Origin: Terrimonas_A sp040509495
GTDB lineage: Bacteria; Bacteroidota; Bacteroidia; Chitinophagales; Chitinophagaceae
Assembly (NCBI GenBank): GCA_040509495.1
Contig: JBEVKW010000172.1
Span: 1-64,000, forward strand
Length of the DNA stretch: 64,000 bases
Direction: 5' to 3'
Below, in pieces: positions 54,900 through 61,922 of this stretch. Under the pieces are notes generated by a model. That model saw nothing but the letters and a program-made list of their open reading frames with translations. It made no database searches and was not told the DNA's origin. Numbering within the stretch: the first letter of the stretch is position 1; every line of letters starts with the position of its first letter. The translations under genes and the position numbers were made by a program.

Positions 54900-55685
54900 A
54901 TGACCCAACCGATCACTTCCAAAACCATACTGTTCATTACCGGTGCGTTTATCAGTCACCATTGCTGGGATAATTGGATCAGGTACTTCCAGGAGAAGGG
55001 TTACCACGCTGTGGCGATACCCTGGCCGCAAAAAGATGCGCCGGCTGCGGTATTGCGTCATCGTCATCCGGATGCGGATGTGGCGGCCATCCGCCTCGCA
55101 CAATTGACCAGCTTTTATCATGATGCGGCTTTGTCTCTACCGGAAAAACCCATCATTATCGGCCATTCTCTTGGCGGACTCATTGCCCAGCTGCTATTAC
55201 AACAGGGCGTGGCTGATGCCGCTGTCGCCATTCATTCCGTACCGCCGCAGGGTGTGTTCAGTTTTAGTCTTCCCTTTCTTATTGCCGGCTGGGGTCCGCT
55301 TGGATATTTTACTGATGCCAGGCAAACCTTCCTGATGAGTTTTAAGCAATGGAAATATGCATTCGTTAATGGACTGCCAGTCCAGGTGCAGCAGGAAAGC
55401 TATGAATCAGCTATCCCGGAATCAAAACGGGTTGTACGTGATACGATCACCCGCGCGGCAAGGGTCGACTTTACACGACCGCACCGCCCACTCCTTTTCC
55501 TGGCCGGTTCAAAGGATCATGCGATTCCTTCTTCACTCAATTATAAAAACTACCGTCGTTATACAGATCAACAGTCACACACCTCTTTTAAATTATTTGA
55601 AGGACGTACACACTATGTTTTAAACCAGGAAGAATGGCCGGAGACCGCGGAATATATTCTGAGCTGGCTTTCCGGTATACAATGA
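54900..55685 (+). CDS. Alpha/beta hydrolase
   Basis: 261 residues from ATG 54900 (MTQPITSKTILFITGAFISH). Longer frames start at 54774 or 54864, but that part is not hydrolase-like and overlaps a palindrome. TGAFISHHCWDNW stands for the oxyanion region, GHSLGG is the nucleophile elbow (Ser), GSKDHAIP the acid and EGRTHYVLNQ the base. It is cytoplasmic. It leads a plus-strand set with a secreted isochorismatase-like hydrolase and two further alpha/beta hydrolases, mirroring 23-29 kb. Confidence 0.88.
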   Translation: MTQPITSKTILFITGAFISHHCWDNWIRYFQEKGYHAVAIPWPQKDAPAAVLRHRHPDADVAAIRLAQLTSFYHDAALSLPEKPIIIGHSLGGLIAQLLLQQGVADAAVAIHSVPPQGVFSFSLPFLIAGWGPLGYFTDARQTFLMSFKQWKYAFVNGLPVQVQQESYESAIPESKRVVRDTITRAARVDFTRPHRPLLFLAGSKDHAIPSSLNYKNYRRYTDQQSHTSFKLFEGRTHYVLNQEEWPETAEYILSWLSGIQ

Positions 55686-55795
55686 TCGATCCTTCATTTG
55701 CCTGCATCGACTGTCTGAAACCGGCATCCCGGTTATGAACACGGGCACTCATCACCGCCGCGCTTATTTAATCAATAACCATCAAAATACTCAAC

Positions 55796-56497
55796 ATGAA
55801 AAAGCAGCTCTTTTTTAACTTATCAACCCTGCTGGCAATTTTATTGTCAGCAACAGGCATGGCGCAAAAGCCTTCACCCGAATTATTATCACCCGTCAAT
55901 CACACGCTTGTATTGATCGACTTCGAGGGACAGATGGGATTTGCCACGCATAACATCGATATCGCTCAGTTGAGAAATAACGCGGCGATAATCAGCGGTG
56001 CATCAAAGATCTTCCAGGTACCAACTGTTGTGACCACCGTTGCCGAACGATCTTTCAGCGGTCCTGTATTCCCGGAGATCCTCGAATTCTATCCTGTTGC
56101 ATCCTCGGGGTATATCGACCGCACGACGATGAATACCTGGGAAGACGAGAAAGCCTGGAAAGCAATCACCGGAAAAGGAAAGAAGAAGATTGTTCTCGCA
56201 GGTTTATGGACAAGCGTATGTATCGTTGGACCCGCACTATCAGCGAAAGCAGAAGGTTATGATGTGTATGTGATTGCAGATGCCTGCGGGGATATCAGCG
56301 TAGAAGCGCATGAAACAGCAATGGACAGGATGAAACAGGCAGGCATCAAACCGATCACGTCCATGCAGTATTTACTGGAACTGCAGCGTGACTGGTCAAG
56401 AACGGCCACGTATGCACCGGTCAACGAGCTGATCAAAAAATACGGTGGTGCCTATGGCATTGGTGTGCAGTATGCGCAGGATATGCTAAAGCATTAA
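55796..56497 (+). CDS. Secreted isochorismatase-like hydrolase (YcaC group), second copy
   Basis: 233 residues with signal peptide (ending ATGMAQ). LVLIDFEGQMGFATHNI (catalytic Asp), VPTVVTTVAERSFSGPVFPEI, GLWTSVCIVGPALSAKAEG with the nucleophile Cys. By eye about 70 percent identical to 23329-24024, including the C-terminal VQYAQDMLKH. Both are secreted and both sit with alpha/beta hydrolases, so the pair probably arose by duplication of the locus. Confidence 0.92.
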   Translation: MKKQLFFNLSTLLAILLSATGMAQKPSPELLSPVNHTLVLIDFEGQMGFATHNIDIAQLRNNAAIISGASKIFQVPTVVTTVAERSFSGPVFPEILEFYPVASSGYIDRTTMNTWEDEKAWKAITGKGKKKIVLAGLWTSVCIVGPALSAKAEGYDVYVIADACGDISVEAHETAMDRMKQAGIKPITSMQYLLELQRDWSRTATYAPVNELIKKYGGAYGIGVQYAQDMLKH

Positions 56498-56527
56498 TGA
56501 TTATCAACCTCAATAGACTAAATAAGG

Positions 56528-56880
56528 ATGAAAAATATATTTACCAGCTATATTCATCGGTTCTGCTGCACCATTGCGGTGGCTGTATCAATGGTATCAA
56601 TGGCTGCAAATGCGCAGACCGGAAAGCCGGGGGTAAAAAATATAGTGATCGTTCATGGGGCTTTTGCGGATGCTTCCGGTTGGGAAGCCGTGTATCACCT
56701 GCTAAAAAACCCATTGTTGCTACCGAAGACAAAAGCATTGACCCTGATCTTGAACGACGGATGTACAAACGTACTGGTTCCATTGTAAGTGAGATCAAAG
56801 GCAGTCATGCCATCTATATTTCACAGCCAGCTGCTGTAGCGGCAGTGATTGAAAGGGCCGCAAACGGTCTGAACAAATGA
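56528..56880 (+). pseudogene. Exported alpha/beta hydrolase with internal deletion and frame change
   Basis: The first 60 codons encode a signal peptide and IVIVHGAFADASGWEAVYHLL, like the intact gene at 25575-26381. At a run of six A (about 56702-56709) the frame switches: the following sequence in another frame reads PIVATEDKSIDPDLERRMYK, then EIKGSHAIYISQPAAV, matching the acid and His end of the intact protein. About 150 codons, including the GHSWGG nucleophile elbow, are missing. The product cannot be an active hydrolase. Confidence 0.85.
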
Positions 56881-56950
56881 ACGCCATCGGCACTTAATAC
56901 ATCTTCCATCTTCAACATTCAACAATCAGCTACGCATTTAAAAATTTATT

Positions 56951-57964
56951 ATGAAACAATTTCAACTACCAACTTCCCCAACCAGGAATTTATCAGCCGT
57001 AATCCTGTCTGCTTTGCTCTTAACGCTTCTTCCATTTTTTGCCTGCAAGAGTGATCCAACACCGCCCGGCAATAAGGAGAATACCGCTGCAAGCAGCCAT
57101 AATGTATCCATTTCCGCACCCGCCCCACCACCAGCTGGCTTCAGTCACAAATATGAAACTGTCAACGGCATAAAGATCCATTATGTAACAGGTGGAACAG
57201 GAGAGCCATTGGTGCTGTTCCATGGGTTTGGACAGAACTGGTATATGTGGAACAGGATAATGCCAGCATTGGGAAAACATTTTACCATCATCGCGCCAGA
57301 CCTTCCCGGAGTAGGAGAATCTGATAAACCGGCAAATGGCTATGATAAAAAATCAATGGCGGCAGTGATGCACGGATTTATCAAGCAACTCGGTTTCTCC
57401 GATATCAATCTCGCTGGTCATGATATCGGCTTAATGGTGGCGTATGCATATGCGGCTCAGTTCCCGCAGGAAGTTAAAAAACTGGCGCTGATGGATGCAT
57501 TACTGCCGGGCGTTGAACCCGTGTGGTCTGACGTAAAAGGAAAAGCATGGTGGTTTGGCTTCTTTGCCTGGCCTGCATCAGGAGAGATCGTCGCAGGAAA
57601 GGAAAGGGCATTCTTAACAAATTTCTGGCCGCAGGTTGGGCATGTAAAAGATCCGTTCACCAACATAGAAACAGATGAATTTATAAGGGCATACGCCGTC
57701 CCCGGGGCTACAACGGGAAGCTTTCACTGGTTCGGTGGATTTGAACAGGATGCAACAGACAATAAAGTTTTTATGCAAACAAAATTAAAGATGCCTTTGC
57801 TTGCCATGGGAGGAGAACACTATGCCGCTGCATTCCTTACCGAACACTGCAAACTTGTTGCAGAAAATGTCAGTTCCTCCAATATAAAGGGGGCCGGACA
57901 TTGGTTAGTGCAGGAAAATACTGCACAGGTGGAAAAAGATCTGCTTGACTTTTTTGGACATTGA
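56951..57964 (+). CDS. Lipoprotein alpha/beta hydrolase (epoxide hydrolase/dehalogenase-like)
   Basis: 337 residues. N-terminal signal with LPFFAC, a probable lipobox, then a Pro/Ser-rich linker to about 60. Alpha/beta core: HGFGQNWYMWN, LPGVGESDKPANGYDKK, nucleophile elbow GHDIG (Asp), then MGGEHYAA and GAGHWLVQE (base His). The Asp nucleophile with GHD is that of epoxide hydrolases and haloalkane or fluoroacetate dehalogenases. It is probably anchored in the periplasm or at the outer membrane. It follows the broken hydrolase by 70 bases. Confidence 0.9.
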   Translation: MKQFQLPTSPTRNLSAVILSALLLTLLPFFACKSDPTPPGNKENTAASSHNVSISAPAPPPAGFSHKYETVNGIKIHYVTGGTGEPLVLFHGFGQNWYMWNRIMPALGKHFTIIAPDLPGVGESDKPANGYDKKSMAAVMHGFIKQLGFSDINLAGHDIGLMVAYAYAAQFPQEVKKLALMDALLPGVEPVWSDVKGKAWWFGFFAWPASGEIVAGKERAFLTNFWPQVGHVKDPFTNIETDEFIRAYAVPGATTGSFHWFGGFEQDATDNKVFMQTKLKMPLLAMGGEHYAAAFLTEHCKLVAENVSSSNIKGAGHWLVQENTAQVEKDLLDFFGH

Positions 57965-58058
57965 TCTGTCGGGTCAGCACATACGGTTTCCGCAGTGAAG
58001 GCAGGGAAGGAAATGTGAAGAGTTGAACTGTCCTTCGCTTTTAATCGACGGGTTAACA

Positions 58059-58082
58059 GGATCTGCATGATCTGCGGGAACC
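58059..58082 (-). repeat. CGCAGAT-type intergenic repeat, copy c (half copy)
   Basis: Read on the minus strand, GGTTCCCGCAGATCATGCAG continues ATCC and matches the core of copies a (24101) and b (45941). It lies between the lipoprotein hydrolase and the porin gene. Confidence 0.55.
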
Positions 58083-58104
58083 TTCTGTGTCAAAATCAAA
58101 AACA

Positions 58105-59478
58105 ATGAAAGCTCTTTCACTGGTCATTTTTGTTTTATCATTCTGTGAAGCCAGGTCGCAACAGCTGCCCTCTTTCCGGCAGCTACGGTACGAGGAAGAT
58201 TATTCCTCTTTAAGGAACGATACCAGCCATCGCCGGCACCCGTCAATAAAGTACCTGTCCCTTTCCAGGAACGGCAACACGTGGTTAAGCATGGGAGGAG
58301 ACATCAGGTACCAGTATCAATGGTTCAGAAATGAGAACTGGGGCAAGGCGATCGCGGATAAAGATGGTTTTTTGCTGACGCGTTATCTCGTACACTCGGA
58401 CCTTCACCTTGGGGCAAAAACCAGGTTCTTTGTGCAATTGCAGAGCAGTCTTGCCAATGGGAAAGAGACATCGCCTTCACCGGTTGAAGAAAATCAGCTT
58501 GATCTTCACCAGGCTTTTGCTGACGTGGTGTTCGTCAGGCGTGGCGTCACCGGGTTGACCTTGCGGGTCGGCCGCCAGGAACTTCTGTACGGATCGCAGC
58601 GGTTGATATCTGTCCGTGACGGCCCCAACAACCGTCAGTCATTCGATGCCGCCAGGATGATCTTCAGCGACGGGTATGGTACGGCAGACCTGTTCTTCTC
58701 TCATTTTGTCCGTTCAAAACAACGGATCTTCGATGATGGTTTCAATAATAATGTCAAGCTCTGGGGCGCTTATCTTGTAAGGAACAAAGTACCGCTGGTA
58801 AGAAATGCGGACCTCTATTATCTGGGGCTTCACAAAAGCAATGCAGTATTTGCAGACGGTATTGGCCGCGAACTGCGTCACTCCATTGGCAGCAGGTTAT
58901 GGAACACTTCTTCCGGAGCCCGCTACGATGTGGAAGGGCTGTACCAGTTTGGAGATCTTGCAGGTAAAGCTATCAGCGCATGGACGATCTCTGTCAATGC
59001 CGGATACAAATTCAACTCATGGAAATGCAGGCCCGAGCTTGCCATAAAAACCGAACTGATCAGTGGCGACGCCATTTCCGGCGATGGCCACCTGAATACC
59101 TTTAATCCCTTATTTCCAAGAGGTGGTTATTTCGGCCTGGTATCATTGATCGGCCCTTCCAATCTGTTCGATATTCATCCTTCCATTGCATTGAATATCT
59201 CACCGGCTACCACCTGGAACTTCGATTGCGATCTGTTCTGGCGATACAGCCGCCAGGATGGAATATACCAGCCTAATGTTGCGCTTATCTATGACGGTAG
59301 CGCCAGTAAGAGCTTATCGATCGGACGGCAGTATTCCACGGACATTGTGTATACGCCAAACCGTTTTCTTTATTTGCGTGGAGAATTTACTTTCTTTAAA
59401 GCTGGTCAATTTCTGAGAGAGGCCGGCCCCGGCAAAAATATTCTGTTCGCCGCCGCTACGATCCAATACAGGTTTTAG
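58105..59478 (+). CDS. Alginate export family outer-membrane porin
   Basis: 457 residues from ATG 58105, start of a signal peptide (MKALSLVIFVLSFCEARSQ); a GTG six codons earlier is less likely. The family signature is in RVGRQELLYGSQRLISVRDGPNNRQSFDAAR and TRYLVHSDLHLGAKTRFFVQLQ. The whole chain reads as alternating strands and ends IQYRF, a typical terminal strand. It forms an anion-selective-type barrel and may bring in or release substrates or products of the preceding hydrolases. Confidence 0.92.
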   Translation: MKALSLVIFVLSFCEARSQQLPSFRQLRYEEDYSSLRNDTSHRRHPSIKYLSLSRNGNTWLSMGGDIRYQYQWFRNENWGKAIADKDGFLLTRYLVHSDLHLGAKTRFFVQLQSSLANGKETSPSPVEENQLDLHQAFADVVFVRRGVTGLTLRVGRQELLYGSQRLISVRDGPNNRQSFDAARMIFSDGYGTADLFFSHFVRSKQRIFDDGFNNNVKLWGAYLVRNKVPLVRNADLYYLGLHKSNAVFADGIGRELRHSIGSRLWNTSSGARYDVEGLYQFGDLAGKAISAWTISVNAGYKFNSWKCRPELAIKTELISGDAISGDGHLNTFNPLFPRGGYFGLVSLIGPSNLFDIHPSIALNISPATTWNFDCDLFWRYSRQDGIYQPNVALIYDGSASKSLSIGRQYSTDIVYTPNRFLYLRGEFTFFKAGQFLREAGPGKNILFAAATIQYRF

Positions 59479-59618
59479 TGCGCAGGAAAGGGCCGGACTG
59501 CTTAAAGTCCTTGCTTTTTTTACGCGGGTGCGTTTGAAGGACCATGATCAATTCGCCCTATCCTGCCACTACAAGCCTGGTTGTTGACGCTTTGAAAAGC
59601 GATGAACAATGGTGTCGC

Positions 59619-60482
59619 TTACTTTAAAAGCCCTTCGAGGCCAAAGGCCTTCAATGCGTTTGCAGCTTCGAGCTGTACAGCGTCATTGGCCCGCTTAACG
59701 ATCTCGCCGGTGGAAGGGTCGACAGTTGTTCTCAATGGCCTTTGTCCTTTCGGCAGATTGATCAGGTTCACCACGGCATCTGCCACGTCCTGCGGATCCG
59801 GCTTTACTGTTTCAATCATCTGGCCAATGGCGGCAAACATCTTATCAGGATATTCCGCGATCGCCTGGTACCCGTCAGCAACTGATGCGTCAGCACCAAA
59901 CTGAACTTTCTGGGACATTTCGGTAGGAAAAGTTCCGGGCTGAATAATGGCAACGTCCACCCCTAATGGTCGTAGTTCATAGTGCAAACCTTCACTTAAT
60001 CCTTCCAAACCAAACTTTGAAGCACTGTATACCGCCGAGAAAGGAAAAGAGAAGGTTCCGAATCCACTTGAAATATTAATGATCAACCCCTCTGATTGTT
60101 TACGCATAGAAGGTAAAGCCAATTTCATCAAGCGCCAGGGCGCGAATACATTCACATCAAATACCCGCTGGACGTCTGCAACGGTTGCGCTTTCTGTTAC
60201 ACCGAACATTGCGACACCGGCATTATTCACCAGCACATCGATCCTGCCTTCCTCCGCAATAATGGTATCAATGGCGTTTTTCACACTTGCCTCGTCTGTC
60301 AGTGACAGATCCACAACCGTTATATTTTCTACCTGTGCCAGCGCATTTGCTTTATCTGCATTTTTCCGCTGAGTATCTCTCATGCCAGCATAAACCTTAT
60401 GCCCCAAACCCGCAACGGACTTTGCAATAAGCCACCCAAACCCACTGTTTGTTCCTGTGATCAATACAATTTTTTTGCTCAT
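59619..60482 (-). CDS. SDR family oxidoreductase
   Basis: 287 residues. Classical SDR: TGTNSGFG (cofactor loop), NNAGVAMFG, INISSGFG (Ser) and YSASKFGLEG (Tyr and Lys). A basic stretch GMRDTQRKN after strand 2 suggests NADP. Substrate unknown. A 19-base operator-like palindrome at 60534-60552, identical to that in front of Crp/Fnr 3, lies 52 bases upstream, so it is probably a target of that regulator. Confidence 0.95.
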   Translation of the reverse strand: MSKKIVLITGTNSGFGWLIAKSVAGLGHKVYAGMRDTQRKNADKANALAQVENITVVDLSLTDEASVKNAIDTIIAEEGRIDVLVNNAGVAMFGVTESATVADVQRVFDVNVFAPWRLMKLALPSMRKQSEGLIINISSGFGTFSFPFSAVYSASKFGLEGLSEGLHYELRPLGVDVAIIQPGTFPTEMSQKVQFGADASVADGYQAIAEYPDKMFAAIGQMIETVKPDPQDVADAVVNLINLPKGQRPLRTTVDPSTGEIVKRANDAVQLEAANALKAFGLEGLLK

Positions 60483-60533
60483 TTTTTTTCATTTAAAATA
60501 ATGATGCAAAGTTTTGGATTTGAAACACGAAAA

Positions 60534-60552
60534 CATTTACCATTTGGTAAAA
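60534..60552. promoter_or_regulatory. Crp/Fnr-type palindrome in front of the SDR gene
   Basis: CATTTACCATTTGGTAAAA; palindromic core TTTACC-ATTT-GGTAAA at 60536-60551. The same 19 bases recur exactly at 61160-61178. The site is in the 77-base gap between the Crp/Fnr 3 stop and the SDR start. Confidence 0.75.
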
Positions 60553-60559
60553 TGCGGTC

Positions 60560-61129
60560 TTACCGGATATTTTTTCTTATTCTGCTCAATGATTGTTGTG
60601 TAATGCCAAGGTATGAAGCGATATGAGAAAGCGGGATCCGGTTGAGAAGACCGGGAAATTGTTCAATGAATGACAAATAACGGGTGGTTGCATCTTCCGA
60701 AACCAGGGGACTTCTTCGTTCGATCGTTTTCAATAAACAATTCTTTAATATCAGGTTGGTAATATTGCCCCAGCCAACAATTGTATTTCCGATCTCGTCC
60801 CAGTCTTTCTTTGAAAATACAAGCAATTTACAGTCAGTAACGGCCTGTATGTATTCGGAAGCCGCCACTTGCGACTCAAACTTTTGATAGTCGGAAACAA
60901 AATTATTCTCATCAATAAAAAAATGAGTGATCTCTTCCCCTTTATTGTTGTAATAGCAGAAACGGACAACACCCTCCAGGATAAATCCAACCTGCCTGGG
61001 GATCTTTCCGGCTTCCGAAAAATAGTCGTCCTTATGAAGCGTGAGCTCTTTTGCTTTGCTCAGAATGAGGTCTGTCTGTTGCTTGTTGAGGTTACCAAAC
61101 TGTAATATATAATCGAGGAACTCTTTCAT
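60560..61129 (-). CDS. Crp/Fnr family transcriptional regulator 3
   Basis: 189 residues from ATG 61129 (MKEFLDYILQFGNLN). A start at 61162 would lie inside the palindrome. Beta roll with AGKIPRQVGFILEGVVRFCYY, dimerisation helix, and helix-turn-helix HIASYLGITQQSLSRIRKNI. Gln replaces the Glu/Asp of its two relatives in the window (QQSLSR). Identical palindromes in front of this gene and the SDR gene support autoregulation plus control of the SDR. A further TTTACC half-site lies directly before the start. Confidence 0.92.
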   Translation of the reverse strand: MKEFLDYILQFGNLNKQQTDLILSKAKELTLHKDDYFSEAGKIPRQVGFILEGVVRFCYYNNKGEEITHFFIDENNFVSDYQKFESQVAASEYIQAVTDCKLLVFSKKDWDEIGNTIVGWGNITNLILKNCLLKTIERRSPLVSEDATTRYLSFIEQFPGLLNRIPLSHIASYLGITQQSLSRIRKNIR

Positions 61130-61159
61130 ACGGTAAATTTCGCTTTTATTGCGTGCAAT

Positions 61160-61178
61160 CATTTACCATTTGGTAAAA
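61160..61178. promoter_or_regulatory. Crp/Fnr-type palindrome in front of Crp/Fnr 3
   Basis: Exact second copy of CATTTACCATTTGGTAAAA, 31 bases upstream of ATG 61129. At this distance a bound protein would probably cover the promoter, suggesting self-repression. Confidence 0.75.
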
Positions 61179-61239
61179 AATCAGTAAGCCAGGCCGGGAG
61201 TAATACTGACAACACTCCGGCTGATTCCTGAAATGTTCA

Positions 61240-61833
61240 CTATTTTGATCCAACCAGTGCAAACATATCCGGATATTTGACCGCATACCTGATATCAATT
61301 TCCTGGTCCGGCCGGTATAATCGGCTTTCATCCCTGATCGCCTGCTGTACGCGCTCTCCAGCCGCATCATACTCGATGACTGCATACGTGCGTGAAACAG
61401 ACTTGGTCCGGCGTTCCTCGATTCTTACAACCCTGGCTTTCGAATAGCCAACTTCATCTGACGCCAGGATCTTTTCCACCCGTTTGTCAGACAACACGTG
61501 CAGTTCAATGAAACCGGCGACCAGGGCTACAACCCAGGCCGGATAAACGATAAAAAAAATAGCATGCCCCGCTGTTCCTATTGCGGAAGGCCGCCCACTG
61601 TTTTTATTTTTAAAAGTAAGGTGCACGACGATCAGTGGATATAAAAAACATAACCATCCAAATATGATCGGAAGATAACTGAATGCTTCTATCCAGAACC
61701 TGTCTTTGTATCCATAGAAGTAATAAATCGAAGAACCGGCACATATCAATAAGCCAGCAACCAGCAGAAAAACCAGCGCGTGTTTTACCCGTTGCATTGG
61801 AGAACTACGTTTCATCAAAGAAAGATAGTTCAA
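61240..61833 (-). CDS. Membrane protein, DUF3592-like
   Basis: 197 residues with three membrane segments (about 20-38, 47-66, 88-107), then a soluble end (115-197) of short strands (KARVVRIEERRTKSVSRTYAVIEYDAAGE, YRPDQEIDIRYAVKYPD) as in DUF3592 proteins. Function unknown. It stands between Crp/Fnr 3 and the glycosidase on the same strand, with 89 bases to the latter. Confidence 0.75.
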   Translation of the reverse strand: MNYLSLMKRSSPMQRVKHALVFLLVAGLLICAGSSIYYFYGYKDRFWIEAFSYLPIIFGWLCFLYPLIVVHLTFKNKNSGRPSAIGTAGHAIFFIVYPAWVVALVAGFIELHVLSDKRVEKILASDEVGYSKARVVRIEERRTKSVSRTYAVIEYDAAGERVQQAIRDESRLYRPDQEIDIRYAVKYPDMFALVGSK

Positions 61834-61922
61834 AAAATATCAACCTTCCATTTAATACGCCCTGGTTCAGGATTCTTCCCGCCACATCAAATTGCCATGG
61901 CCATATCAATTTCAATCCTCCC

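Noticed and set aside
56541..56798. Minus-strand frame across the broken hydrolase
   Set aside because: Antisense to a clear hydrolase remnant; Arg/Pro/Ser-rich shadow composition.
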